A stretch of 64,000 nucleotides of DNA from Halorhabdus rudnickae. Its GTDB lineage: Archaea > Halobacteriota > Halobacteria > Halobacteriales > Haloarculaceae. Under the pieces are notes generated by a model. It was not told the origin of the DNA. It saw nothing but the letters and a program-made list of their open reading frames with translations, and ran no database searches. Location of the stretch: NCBI RefSeq assembly GCF_900880625.1, contig NZ_CAAHFB010000005.1, positions 1 to 64,000 on the forward strand, in the 5' to 3' direction. This document shows positions 1 to 9,794 of the stretch, one piece after another (the stretch's first letter is position 1; each line of letters begins with the position of its first letter). A program made the position numbers and the translations under genes.

Positions 1-88
1 CAGCGAGAGCGGGACGATCGTTTCCCAGTAGTAGCCGTGGCCGGCCGTCCACGGCTACTACTGGGAAACGATCGTCCCGCTCTCGCTG
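1..88. repeat. Perfect 40-bp inverted repeat with 8-nt spacer at the window edge
   Basis: Bases 1-40 are the exact reverse complement of bases 49-88, separated by an 8-nt GC-rich spacer (41-48). The right arm is coding: in the frame of the membrane protein that follows it reads as the upstream part of that protein, and the frame meets a stop (32-34) only inside the left arm. The palindrome therefore cuts the gene. It is either a fold-back assembly or library artefact at a contig end, or a true hairpin or inversion end. Confidence 0.95.
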
Positions 89-1300
89 TCGCTGTGGGGG
101 CTTGCGATCGGCGTGGTCATCCTGCTGGAATCGACGAGCCACCTGTTCAGCAACTACCACCGCTCGAAGCTCAAGAAGCGCGCCTTCTCCGGACTGATCG
201 GGATCCTCTCGTGGTGGTGGCTGGCGGCGCTGTCCCTGCGATTTATGGACGCGCTGGCGAAGTTCCTGCTGCCCTCACTCGAGGAGATCGCGCTGTTCGA
301 GACCGCGTCCTTCGCGGCCATCGGCGTCATCGGGCTGGTCATCTCGCTGTCGGTCGATCTCGCCCTCTTCGTCATCATCGGGCTGATCTACCTGATTCGA
401 CAGCTGGTGCTGTACCTGTTCGTCCTGCTGATGCCGATCCTGATCGTCCTCTGGGTGCCTGGCGTCGGGCCGTTCACGCTGGTCTCGCGGTTCATGAAGA
501 AGCTCGCGGGATTCTACGTGCCGTTCCTGTTCATGTCGGTCCCGGTCGCGCTGCTCTTTCGCGTCGGGGGCCTGCTCGGCCAGAGCGCCAGTCTCTCGGC
601 CGGCGGGATCGGTACCTGGCTGACGGCGCTGGTTGTGCCGTTCGCGGCGGTACTCTCGCCGTTCGTGCTGTTCTGGCAGGCCGGCGCGATCATGTTCATG
701 GCCGACCGGGCGGCTCGCCACGTCTCGGCACAGCGAGCACGCCGGCGCTCGACGACCGGTAAGGAACAGGTCCAGCGCGCCGGCCACGCCGGTCGGAACT
801 TCGTCCGCGGCGTTCGCGACGAACCGGCGGTCAGGACCGACGGCCAGACAGTGTTCGGTTCGGGCGACTCGACGGCCCACGCGGCCGGTCGGCGGGTGAA
901 CCGGACCGGCTCACGACTCGGCGAACGGTTCCGTCGCGGCGGTGACGACGGAGATGGTGGCGGATCGGGGCGGCGGAGCAACGGCGGATCTGATCGACGA
1001 AGCAACGGCGGAAACCGCGAGTCGAGGACTGACGAGGCCGCCGGACGCGGTGACGCCGGTTCTGGTGACGGCGGCGGTCGCTCGACGACCACGGGCTCAG
1101 GTCGCGACCGCAGTGACGATCGGTCCGGCCGAAGTTCCGACGAAGGTAGCAGTAGCGATTCCAGCGGCGGGACGAGTCGTGACCGCGACACGAGTCGAAG
1201 CGACCGCAGTCGCGACACCCTGCGCGACAGCGACACCACGGGCGAATCGAACGGCGACGCGAGCGACGACAGCGGTTCTGCAGGTGAGAGCAATGAGTAA
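50..1300 (+). CDS. VirB6/TrbL-like polytopic membrane protein, 5' truncated
   Basis: Likely the polytopic inner-membrane component of a conjugation (type IV secretion-like) channel. The open frame runs in from the palindrome arm; no start codon is visible, and GTG at 113 is only an internal in-frame codon. Several long hydrophobic segments follow (roughly bases 180-700), including a stretch with VLYLFVLLMPILIVLW. The last ~190 residues are a disordered tail rich in Gly, Ser, Arg and Asp. The stop overlaps the ATG of the next gene, so the two are translationally coupled. The call rests on topology and on the VirB4 and VirD4 genes downstream rather than on a signature motif. Confidence 0.6.
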   Translation, partial: HGYYWETIVPLSLSLWGLAIGVVILLESTSHLFSNYHRSKLKKRAFSGLIGILSWWWLAALSLRFMDALAKFLLPSLEEIALFETASFAAIGVIGLVISLSVDLALFVIIGLIYLIRQLVLYLFVLLMPILIVLWVPGVGPFTLVSRFMKKLAGFYVPFLFMSVPVALLFRVGGLLGQSASLSAGGIGTWLTALVVPFAAVLSPFVLFWQAGAIMFMADRAARHVSAQRARRRSTTGKEQVQRAGHAGRNFVRGVRDEPAVRTDGQTVFGSGDSTAHAAGRRVNRTGSRLGERFRRGGDDGDGGGSGRRSNGGSDRRSNGGNRESRTDEAAGRGDAGSGDGGGRSTTTGSGRDRSDDRSGRSSDEGSSSDSSGGTSRDRDTSRSDRSRDTLRDSDTTGESNGDASDDSGSAGESNE

Positions 1301-2312
1301 CGGAACGGACCCATCCAAACGCATTCCGAAGTCACTCGGTACCGACACGCAACTCCTCGGGCAGTACTCGCTGACCGACCTCATCGTCGCCGGCATGCCC
1401 GGCGTGATCGTCATCCTGCTGACGCAGGTGGTCCTGCCGACGGACCTCGCGGTCGCCGGTATCTCGGTGACTGTGCTCACGATCCCGCTCGCAGTCGTCG
1501 GGATCGCCGTCGGCGCGACGTTCGTCTACCTGACGCCCGGCTACACCAACAGCCTCGACTGGCTGGAGCAGTTCGTCGGATTCCACCAGAGCGACTCGAA
1601 CCTCGACCACGAGCAAGCGAAGGAATACACGCACGTCGAGCGCGTCCTGCCCGAGCACGACGCCGTCGTGCGGACCGACGGCGCACTCGTGGGCGCGGTC
1701 CACGTCGAACCGGCGACGATGGCGCTGGCGACCGACGACGAATGGCAGTCGAAGGCCGAGGCGTTCCAGGACTTCGTCAACACGACCGTCGAGTTTCCGG
1801 TGCAGTTCTACTCGACGACCCAGTCTTTCCCGGCCGACGAGTACCTCGACGCCTACGAGTCGCGACTCGGCGATCCGGACGTCGAGGCGAACCCGAAGCT
1901 CGAGGCGCTGATCGAACACTACGTCGCCTGGTACGAGGACGAACTCGTCCGCCGGCAGATGACGATCCGGGACCACTACGTTGTCGTGCCGGTCACGCCG
2001 GCGGAGGTCCGCTTCGAGCGCGACGGGATCGTCCAGAAGATCGCCGACCTGCGCGTGATCGGGACGCTCGTCCGGGCGGCGACCTCGCCGCCAAAGGCCG
2101 CCGAGCAGGCCGCGATGGCCGAGGAACTCGACGAGCGTCTCCGACGCGTCGAGCGTGGCCTTCGCGGGATCGAGGACGTGAACGCCAGTCGGATCGACGC
2201 GACGGAGTTCACCCGCGTCATCGGCGAGTTCTGGGCCGGTCGCGACCTCGAACACGGCGATCTGGCCCACCGCATTCGAACCACGCCCCTCGTTGGAGGA
2301 ACTGACTCATGA
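1293..2312 (+). CDS. Membrane-anchored VirB4-N/PrgI-like conjugation protein
   Basis: A 339-aa protein starting at the ATG that overlaps the upstream stop. Two hydrophobic helices sit near residues 30-75, as in PrgI-type proteins that partner VirB4. The rest is a soluble alpha/beta region like the N-terminal domain of VirB4/TraC ATPases. No Walker motif is present; the ATPase is supplied by the next gene, whose ATG overlaps this stop (ATGA). It looks like a VirB4 system split into a membrane half and an ATPase half. The family call is inferred from topology and position. Confidence 0.55.
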   Translation: MSNGTDPSKRIPKSLGTDTQLLGQYSLTDLIVAGMPGVIVILLTQVVLPTDLAVAGISVTVLTIPLAVVGIAVGATFVYLTPGYTNSLDWLEQFVGFHQSDSNLDHEQAKEYTHVERVLPEHDAVVRTDGALVGAVHVEPATMALATDDEWQSKAEAFQDFVNTTVEFPVQFYSTTQSFPADEYLDAYESRLGDPDVEANPKLEALIEHYVAWYEDELVRRQMTIRDHYVVVPVTPAEVRFERDGIVQKIADLRVIGTLVRAATSPPKAAEQAAMAEELDERLRRVERGLRGIEDVNASRIDATEFTRVIGEFWAGRDLEHGDLAHRIRTTPLVGGTDS

Positions 2313-4315
2313 TTCGCGAGAAGCTTCCATTCCCACGAACCGACGACGAACAGCCAGACGAAAACGAACACGGAGCGTCCGACAGTAGCCACAGCGACGA
2401 CGGCGACGAAGGCCGCGAGACGCGAGCGGTCACCGTCGAGTACGACCGGTCGGACGAGGCGGTCGGCACCGTCCCGGAGATCCACCAGTCGCTGGTCGCA
2501 CCCTCGGCCATCGAGCGGACGCCCGCCGCGATCCGGACCGGCGATCGGTGGGCGAAGACGCTGTGGGCCGGCGAGTATCCCGACGCGCCGATGGATGGCT
2601 TCCTTGAGGAAGTCTACGCGGCCGCCGAAACGCGAACGACCGACGTGAGCATTCACCTCGATCCGCGCGACACGCAGGCGACGCTGGACACCCTCGAAAA
2701 CCGGATCGAGGACCTCCAGGCCGACCTCGAGTATCTGACCGAGAAGCACCGCGCGAGTTCCCGCGGCGTCGAGAAGGACCTCGCCGACCACGAGGAGATG
2801 TACGACGTCCTCCGGAACACGCCGATGGAGGCCTTCGACATCTCGACGTATCTCGCCGTTCGGGGCGAGGACCGCGACGACGCGGACGCCAGCGACGTGA
2901 TCACGACTGCGCGGCGAGCGCCAGCGAATCTGACGCCCGTCGCGCCGCGCTGGTCACAGTTGGACGCGCTCACCGCAGCGAGTCCGATCGCGACCGACGA
3001 GTTCGACGAGACGCTGGACGCGACGACGCCCATGCTCGGCGGCGCAGTCGGCGCGATGTTCCCCTTCGTTTCCGGTGCGTTCGCCGAGCCAGGGATCGAA
3101 TACGGCACCTACGCGCTCAACGAGAGCCCGCTGATCCTCGATCGCTTCGCGCGGGAAACCGGCTACTGTACCATGATTATCGGCCGCCTCGGCGCGGGCA
3201 AATCCTTCGCGACGAAGTTGCGACTGGTTCGGCGGGCGATGTACGACGAGGATACGATCGTCGTCATGCTCGACCCGATGCGGGGGTTTGCGGGCGTCAG
3301 CGAGGCCCTCGGCGGCGAGCAGATCACCGTCGGTGGGACGCGCAGGCTGAACCCGCTGGAGATCAAGCCGACGCCCGAGCACGTCCTCAACGCGGTGGAT
3401 GACCTCGACCCGTGGGGCGAGCAGATCACGTGGGTGATGACCTTCTTCGGGACGTTCTTCGAGCACGTCGCGGACAACCCGCTCGGCGAGCGCAGTCAGA
3501 CGCTCCGCCGGGCGACGCAGGCGGCCTACCGCCGGCAGGGAATCACGCGCGATCCGGCGACCCACGCGAAAGCGTCGCCGACGATCCGGGACGTGATCGC
3601 CGTGCTGGAGGACTTCGCCGCCGATCCCGGCGAGTTCGGCTACGAGACCGACGGCGAGAAACAGGCCGTCCGCAAGGACGCCGAGTCGCTGCTGAAGGAC
3701 CTGCGACCGTCGTTCCGTGATGAGGGGGCGTTGGCCAACCTCGCGAAGCCCACCGAGTTCGACCTGGATTCGAAGGTCATCTACCTGGATCTCCACCAGG
3801 AGGAGGGCGCGGAGGGCCGAGCGGAGACGACGCTGACGATGCAGGTGCTGTTCAACAGCGTCTACGAGCGCGTCAAGCAGACCGAGAAGAAGGTCGTGTT
3901 CACCATCGACGAGGCCCACTACCTGATGAACGACGCCTCGTCGCTGGACTTCCTGGAAACGGCCGTCCGGCACAGCCGGCACTTCGATCTGAGTCTGGAG
4001 TTCGTCACGCAGACCGGCGGCGAGTTCGCGCTCACGCCGGAGGCCCGGACCATCGCCAATCTCTGTTCGATCACGCTGCTCCACCGCGTGAACGAGGAGG
4101 ACGACAAGATCGCACAGTGGTTCGACCTGAACGATCGGCAGGCGAGTTGGGTCACGTCGGCGAAGGCCGGCGAGGACGAGGACGGCTACTCCGAGGCGCT
4201 GATCGGGATCGATCAGGAAGGCTGGTTCCCGCTGCGGATCCGCGCGAGCGACTACGAGGCGAGCGTGATCGACGGCGGCGGGGACTTCGACGGAGGTGGC
4301 GAGTCGGGGACATGA
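2309..4315 (+). CDS. VirB4-family conjugation ATPase
   Basis: A 668-aa ATPase expected to power a conjugation-type channel at the membrane. Walker A is GRLGAGKS (about residues 292-299) and Walker B is VFTIDEAH (D534), followed by a histidine and an arginine-rich C-terminal lobe typical of VirB4/TraC. Residues 1-100 are acidic and probably flexible. The start ATG overlaps the previous stop by 4 nt and the stop overlaps the next start by 4 nt, so this is the core of a tightly coupled operon. Confidence 0.82.
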   Translation: MIREKLPFPRTDDEQPDENEHGASDSSHSDDGDEGRETRAVTVEYDRSDEAVGTVPEIHQSLVAPSAIERTPAAIRTGDRWAKTLWAGEYPDAPMDGFLEEVYAAAETRTTDVSIHLDPRDTQATLDTLENRIEDLQADLEYLTEKHRASSRGVEKDLADHEEMYDVLRNTPMEAFDISTYLAVRGEDRDDADASDVITTARRAPANLTPVAPRWSQLDALTAASPIATDEFDETLDATTPMLGGAVGAMFPFVSGAFAEPGIEYGTYALNESPLILDRFARETGYCTMIIGRLGAGKSFATKLRLVRRAMYDEDTIVVMLDPMRGFAGVSEALGGEQITVGGTRRLNPLEIKPTPEHVLNAVDDLDPWGEQITWVMTFFGTFFEHVADNPLGERSQTLRRATQAAYRRQGITRDPATHAKASPTIRDVIAVLEDFAADPGEFGYETDGEKQAVRKDAESLLKDLRPSFRDEGALANLAKPTEFDLDSKVIYLDLHQEEGAEGRAETTLTMQVLFNSVYERVKQTEKKVVFTIDEAHYLMNDASSLDFLETAVRHSRHFDLSLEFVTQTGGEFALTPEARTIANLCSITLLHRVNEEDDKIAQWFDLNDRQASWVTSAKAGEDEDGYSEALIGIDQEGWFPLRIRASDYEASVIDGGGDFDGGGESGT

Positions 4316-7300
4316 CGCGGGAGTACGTCCAGGTCACGCCCTTCCGGAGCGACCTCGCGCCCGGGACGGTCGTCGAACAACTCGGCGCGCTGCATGCGCT
4401 CGATTCGAATAGTGGCGGTTTGCTTGCCGGTCTCGACTCGCTCGGAGACGGCGGGCCACCCACCTTCGAGTTTCTCACGATCAGCGCCGGCAGCGACGAA
4501 CCGGTCGAGTTCTACTACGGCGCCGACCGGCGTCTCGACGCATTCGAGGAGCGACTCCGGACGCTGTATCCCTCGACGTTCGTCGTCGAGCGCGCGCAGG
4601 TCGATCCGATGGCCCGCCTCGTTCCTGACGGCGAAGTCGAGGACCGCGAGAGCGACGTGATCGACGAATTCGAGCCCCGGGGCGTCCGGTGGGTCGGCGA
4701 CGCGATACGCACGCGGGACTGGATGACCACGATTCCGGCGTTTACCGACACAGTCGGGCAGGGCGATGACCACTCCCGCGCGCCGCTGGCACCGCTGATC
4801 GATCGACTCACCGCTGCCGACCATCCGGTCGCGTTCCAGGTACTCTTCGAGCGCAAGCCCGACTGGACGGCAGACGCTCGGGCCCGCGAACGACGCCTGC
4901 GCGACGGCGAAGATCGTCTCCTCGATCGATTCCTGAGCGAACTCTTCGTCGGGGCCGGCGCCGACCGCAATGCGGTCGATGCGGACGAGTTCCAGGACCC
5001 CGGCGGTCGCGAGCGTGTGACTTCGATCGAGAACAAACGGCCCGGACGGACGTTCACCGCGAACCTGCGAGCGCTCGCTCTCGTTCCTGACGAAGAGAAG
5101 GGTGAAGACGACGAAGACAGCGAGGCAATCGATCGGCTACTCGAGGACCTCGTGCCTACCTTCGATCACCTTTCGGGAACGCACTACGGCGTGACGGGGC
5201 GGCGACTTAGCGATGGCTGGCTGGAGGAGCGCCGCGCCACCCGCGCATTCGCTCGCTTTCGCGAGCGCGAGATCACCACCGGTCGATGGGGATCGATTCG
5301 GCCCGACCTCGTACTCAACGCCGACGAACTCGCGAACGTGACGGTCGTCCCGCCCTCGACACAGCTCACGACCGAGGGCGGTCGCGGTGCCGAGGCGAAC
5401 CCCGAGAGTCGGTCGCCGCTTCCCCGGCCGACGGCCGACCACATGGACCAGTTCCGCGAGGGGATGGCGATCGGGTACGCCCTCGACGAGAACGGCGAAC
5501 CCGAAGATGAACCCACGCGCGTCCCGCCAGGCTTGCTCACGACGCACTACCTCCGGGCGGCGACGACCGGCGCCGGCAAGTCCAAGGCCCTGGTCAACGA
5601 CGCGCTCTCGCTATACGAGGCAACCGACGGTCCGGTTGTGCTGATCGACCCGAAGGGCGACGGCATGAGCGAGAACTACATGCGCGCCCACGCCGCCCGC
5701 TTCGGGGCCGACGACCTCGCGGCGAACGTCCTGCACTTTCCCGTGCCGGACGTGCTGCCGGGCTTTTCGTTCTTCAATATCGAGCGCGACCTCGATGCCG
5801 GCCGAGCGCGGGTGGACGCCGTCCAGAACGTCGCCGATCACTACGAGGAGATCCTGAAACTCGCGATGGGCGAAAACCGTTACGAGCAGGCTATCGTCGC
5901 GCCGAACCTGATCAAGTACCTCGTCAAGGCGCTGTTCGACGAGGAGTACGGACGCGAGAACGGCCTCTACCGCGAGTCCGTCGATTACTTCGCCCACACG
6001 CAACTCGAGCACGTCCTCGATCAACTGTGGGCCGCGGGCCCGCCGGACGGTGACATCAGCGAAGCCCCGCAGGCCAGTCAGAACGAGGTCCAGCGGAAGA
6101 TCAATCGCCAGCTCGAACTCGATTCGAACACCTTCGCGACGGTCATGGGCGGGGTAAGCAACCGCCTCGATTACGTCACTCAGGACGCCCACCTGCGGCG
6201 GATCTTCGACAACACCGAGCCCCGCTTCGACTTCCGGGACGTCCTCGACGAGAACACGGTCGTCCTCTTCGACCTCGGCGACCTCCGCGACGAGGCCGCC
6301 CGACTGATGACCGGCGTGATCCTGACGAACCTCGAGGATGCCCTGGAGACCCGCGATCGGACCGTCGATGAACTTCCAGAGGACTACGCGGTGAACCTGC
6401 TCGTTGACGAGGCGGCGTCGGTCGTCGTCTCGGACGTGATGAACGACCTGCTGGAGAAAGGCCGGAGTTTCGGGCTCTCGGTCGGTCTCTCCCTGCAGTT
6501 CCCCGAGCAGATCGAGGCTGAGGGCGACCATCAGGTGTATCTCAACGTGCTCAACGACGTGGCGACGACGCTCGTCGGCAAGATCGCCGTCGATCGCGAG
6601 ATCGCGCGGGCGATGGCCCACGAGGAGATGGACCCCGCAGCGTTCGCCAACCGGATCCGGTCGCTCCCGCGCGGCGAGTGGATCGCCCAACTCCCGAGTC
6701 CGACCTTCGGCGAGACCGGGCCCGAACCGTTCAGTCTCGAACCGCTGCCGATCCCGGATGGTCATCCCGAAAGCGACGACCCGCTCGACCGCCGCCAGGA
6801 GCGGCAGTTCGCGGACGCCCTCGAACGGGTCCACGAGCGAACGGCGGCCGAGTACGGCGTGCCCGAAGACGACGATCTGCCGGTCGATCGAACGCCCGAC
6901 GCCGTCCGGGAGATCCTCGGCGCGGACGATAGCGGTCTGGATCGAGCGCTGGCGAGCGCGATCCGGATCGTCCAGATGCGGACTGGCGAGCACGAGACCA
7001 ACGGTTGGGTGCCGGTCGCCGACGTGGACGACGAACTCCGGGCCTGTTACGACGCCGCCGACGTAGAAGAGCCACCGCCGGAGTACGAGACTCTTGCCGA
7101 CGTGCGCGAGCGGTCGCGACTCATCAACGTAGATCTCGACGATTCGGGCGAGACGGTCGTCGCCCGGTTGACCGACGCGGGCGAGGACGCCGTCGCCATC
7201 GACACCGGCGACGTTCGAGCGGCCGGCGGGGATCGCCACGACGCCATGCTCGCCGAGATCGAGCAGGCGCTGACGCCGCTCGGATTCACCGTCACGATCG

Positions 7301-8343
7301 AGGAGCAGGACGGCGCCGATCGCCCCGACGCGACGGCGTTCCACCCGGACCTGGACGTCGAATTTTACGTCGAGGCCGAGACGACCACGCCCGACAAGCC
7401 GGCGAAGGTGCTCCGGAACTTCCGCCGAGCGCAGGACGACGGGTGCATCCCGCTGTTCGTCGTCGAGACTGGCGTCGAGTCGGTGACCCACTGGGCCGAG
7501 CGCCTCGACGGCATTCTGAATCCGCCCGTCAAGCGACGGACGGGCGGCGAGACCCACTTCTACATCACCGACGAGTCGATCACGTTCGGTGGCGGGGCCC
7601 GAGCGGAAGGTGGCGCTACTGCCGTCCGGCCGGTAACCGATGGATCGCGACGGACCGTCTGGGTCGAGGATGGCGACGAGTTTGTGCTTCGCGACGGCAA
7701 GGGGACCGATCACGCTCGCGTTGACGATCCAACCGACCCGTCGAAGGACCGATTCCCCGCGCTCTACAGCTACGACCCCGGATCGGGCGAGTTCACCGTT
7801 CGCGAGCACGGCGAGACACACGTCTACGACTCCCGGGACGCCTTCGAGGCGGACTGGGTTCGCGTGCGCCGGCCGTTCGTTCCCGCAATCGAGTTGGGCG
7901 ACTCGGCGTTCGGGGCCGAAGCGTACGCGACCGTGATCGTTCCCGGCGATAGCGGGGACCTGGACGAACCGGTCGTCTTCGAGGACGGGGCGATCCGATC
8001 GCTCGACACCCTGACCGAGTTCGAGACTGGAACGGCGGACTCCACCGAGGAAGCTGATCGATGGGCCGACCTCGCAGATGACCCGGACGCAGCGATCGGC
8101 GTGTTCGCGGCCGAGCGTCTCCGGGAGGACGGTGACGCCACAGTCACGACGGCCGCCGTCTATGATGCCTACTGCGAGTGGGCCGAGGACCGTGGCTTGC
8201 CCGTCGAGTCGAAGAACTGGTTCGCCCGGCGATTGAGCAATCACGTCAGCTTCGAGCGGACGGCGGAGAACCGCGATGGTACGACAGTCCGGTGTTACGC
8301 GGGGATCGACCTTCAGGGGGGATCCGGCAATGACAGTGCCTGA
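4312..8343 (+). CDS. VirD4/TraG-like coupling ATPase with nuclease-like C-terminal domain
   Basis: A 1,343-aa protein from the ATG at 4312 (ATGA overlap with VirB4). Walker A is TTGAGKSK (near S424) and Walker B is NLLVDEA (D699-E700), with a VLIDPKGD strand just after Walker A, as in VirD4-type coupling proteins that feed DNA to the channel. Far longer than usual: after the ATPase a region at about 1000-1050 reads RPDATA (D1006), then YVEAET (E1021, E1023) and KPAKVLRNFRRAQ. This resembles a PD-(D/E)XK-fold nuclease core with E-x-E in place of E-x-K. No clear transmembrane helix is seen at the N terminus. Confidence 0.8.
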   Translation: MTREYVQVTPFRSDLAPGTVVEQLGALHALDSNSGGLLAGLDSLGDGGPPTFEFLTISAGSDEPVEFYYGADRRLDAFEERLRTLYPSTFVVERAQVDPMARLVPDGEVEDRESDVIDEFEPRGVRWVGDAIRTRDWMTTIPAFTDTVGQGDDHSRAPLAPLIDRLTAADHPVAFQVLFERKPDWTADARARERRLRDGEDRLLDRFLSELFVGAGADRNAVDADEFQDPGGRERVTSIENKRPGRTFTANLRALALVPDEEKGEDDEDSEAIDRLLEDLVPTFDHLSGTHYGVTGRRLSDGWLEERRATRAFARFREREITTGRWGSIRPDLVLNADELANVTVVPPSTQLTTEGGRGAEANPESRSPLPRPTADHMDQFREGMAIGYALDENGEPEDEPTRVPPGLLTTHYLRAATTGAGKSKALVNDALSLYEATDGPVVLIDPKGDGMSENYMRAHAARFGADDLAANVLHFPVPDVLPGFSFFNIERDLDAGRARVDAVQNVADHYEEILKLAMGENRYEQAIVAPNLIKYLVKALFDEEYGRENGLYRESVDYFAHTQLEHVLDQLWAAGPPDGDISEAPQASQNEVQRKINRQLELDSNTFATVMGGVSNRLDYVTQDAHLRRIFDNTEPRFDFRDVLDENTVVLFDLGDLRDEAARLMTGVILTNLEDALETRDRTVDELPEDYAVNLLVDEAASVVVSDVMNDLLEKGRSFGLSVGLSLQFPEQIEAEGDHQVYLNVLNDVATTLVGKIAVDREIARAMAHEEMDPAAFANRIRSLPRGEWIAQLPSPTFGETGPEPFSLEPLPIPDGHPESDDPLDRRQERQFADALERVHERTAAEYGVPEDDDLPVDRTPDAVREILGADDSGLDRALASAIRIVQMRTGEHETNGWVPVADVDDELRACYDAADVEEPPPEYETLADVRERSRLINVDLDDSGETVVARLTDAGEDAVAIDTGDVRAAGGDRHDAMLAEIEQALTPLGFTVTIEEQDGADRPDATAFHPDLDVEFYVEAETTTPDKPAKVLRNFRRAQDDGCIPLFVVETGVESVTHWAERLDGILNPPVKRRTGGETHFYITDESITFGGGARAEGGATAVRPVTDGSRRTVWVEDGDEFVLRDGKGTDHARVDDPTDPSKDRFPALYSYDPGSGEFTVREHGETHVYDSRDAFEADWVRVRRPFVPAIELGDSAFGAEAYATVIVPGDSGDLDEPVVFEDGAIRSLDTLTEFETGTADSTEEADRWADLADDPDAAIGVFAAERLREDGDATVTTAAVYDAYCEWAEDRGLPVESKNWFARRLSNHVSFERTAENRDGTTVRCYAGIDLQGGSGNDSA

Positions 8344-8660
8344 GGCGTCGGTTCTTCCGAGGTTACGGTATCGAAACGAGGTGTGGAGAGTCAATCGGCG
8401 GCTCTACGCCCTGAATCGATCGATAGCGACGGGTTACAGTACTCCCTCGAATGCTGAAACACGACCACGAGGGGTGCGCCATCGCGTAATGCCGTCACAT
8501 CTTGCGATTGTCGCTGTCTCGTTTCGCCAGTTACGCCAGAAACCGACCAATAATAGGTGGGGCAAGAGCGTCGGAACGGAGGGAACTATCCAGGGAGTAA
8601 GAGAGCGAACGATCGAGCGCGGAGGCGAGTGTCTATCTCGGCAGGCGAGGGGTGGCTGCC
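8344..8660. other. Intergenic region with one doubtful small open frame
   Basis: A + strand frame from ATG 8330 to TGA 8668 (112 aa) overlaps both neighbours in ATGA style, which fits an operon gene. However, its composition is Arg-rich, unlike the acidic neighbours, and no domain is visible. I do not call it a gene. Nothing else is recognised here. Confidence 0.3.
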
Positions 8661-9794
8661 ATGAGTGAGCGTAGTGAACCGGCGATCGAACCGGCGGCGA
8701 TCCCCGAGAGATTGCGCGATCGAGAGCAGTGGATCTGCTGGCGGGAAGAGACGCGAGACGGGAAAGCGACAAAGGTGCCGGTCCAACCGGCTACGGACGA
8801 GTTCGCCTCGACTACTGACGCGGAGACGTGGACGGCCTTCGAGACGGCCTGGCAGGAGATCAATCGCGAAGACATCGAAGGAGTCGGGTTCGTTTTCAGC
8901 GAAGCGGGGCCGTTCGTCGGCGTCGATCTCGATGACTGTCGGGATCCGGACGGACAACTCGACGAGACGGCGCGAGATATCGTCGAGCGCCTCGACTCCT
9001 ACACGGAGGTCTCTCCATCGGGGACCGGGGTACACGTCATCGTCGAAGGGGAGTTGCCGGACGGTCGAAACCGGCGTGGAAGCGTCGAACTCTACGATAC
9101 GGCCCGGTTCTTCACCGTCACTGGCGAGCATATCGACGAGACGCCGACTCGAGTGGCCCATCGAAAAGACGCACTCGAAGCGGTCCATCACGTGTACGTT
9201 CGAGAGGACGACTCGAATTCGGAGAGGATAGACGATTCGGTCTCTGTATCGCCATCACAGCGAGAAGCGTCGGGGGCCGAGGCACAGTTGGACGACGCGG
9301 AGGTCCTGGAGAAAGCTCGGAGCGCCGAGAACAACCGGAAGTTCGAGGACCTCTGGAACGGACGGACGGCGGGCTACGAGAGCCACTCCGAGGCCGACAT
9401 GGCGCTGTGCTGTCTGCTGGCGTTCTGGACGGGTGGCGATCGCTCGCAGATCGACCGTCTCTTCCGCCAGTCAGGGTTGATGCGCGAGAAGTGGGACGCA
9501 GTCCACTACGCCGACGGCAGCACCTACGGCGAGAAGACGATCGAACGAGCGATCGGGACTGTCGACGAGTTCTACGATCCGACTGGCGGAGCGGACGCTG
9601 GCGCGTCTCCGACTGACCTCGAGGGCCAGCGCCGCCGGACTCATCTCATCGAACAGAATCGCCTGCTGAAGGAGCGGATCGCCAACCTGGAGACACGACT
9701 GGCGGAGAAAAACGAGCGGATCGAGCAATTGGAGGGCAAACTTCAGCGACTCGGGCGTGGCTCCGATCTGTCTGCGGAACGGTCGAGCGAGTGA
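8661..9794 (+). CDS. NrS-1-type primase-polymerase (PrimPol-like)
   Basis: A 377-aa protein from ATG 8661 (an in-frame GTG lies 9 nt upstream). The N-terminal half has the primase-polymerase pattern: WICWREE, then GVGFVFSE, then PFVGVDLDDC carrying the metal-binding acidic cluster, then SPSGTGVHV. The C-terminal half contains SHSEADMALCCLLAFW and a DRLFRQSGL segment typical of phage NrS-1 polymerase-like proteins, and ends in a coiled coil (about 320-360). No helicase domain follows, so a separate helicase would be needed. It would prime or copy DNA for plasmid or virus replication. Confidence 0.75.
   Translation: MSERSEPAIEPAAIPERLRDREQWICWREETRDGKATKVPVQPATDEFASTTDAETWTAFETAWQEINREDIEGVGFVFSEAGPFVGVDLDDCRDPDGQLDETARDIVERLDSYTEVSPSGTGVHVIVEGELPDGRNRRGSVELYDTARFFTVTGEHIDETPTRVAHRKDALEAVHHVYVREDDSNSERIDDSVSVSPSQREASGAEAQLDDAEVLEKARSAENNRKFEDLWNGRTAGYESHSEADMALCCLLAFWTGGDRSQIDRLFRQSGLMREKWDAVHYADGSTYGEKTIERAIGTVDEFYDPTGGADAGASPTDLEGQRRRTHLIEQNRLLKERIANLETRLAEKNERIEQLEGKLQRLGRGSDLSAERSSE

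Noticed and set aside
5611-8394. Very long open frame (927 codons) on the minus strand
   Set aside because: It lies exactly opposite the VirD4-like gene in GC-rich DNA; its protein is Arg/Val-rich without domain signatures, while the + strand frame has Walker motifs.
8330-8668. 112-codon frame overlapping both neighbours in ATGA style
   Set aside because: The overlap spacing is attractive, but the Arg-rich sequence has no domain and differs from the acidic proteins around it; kept only as a note.
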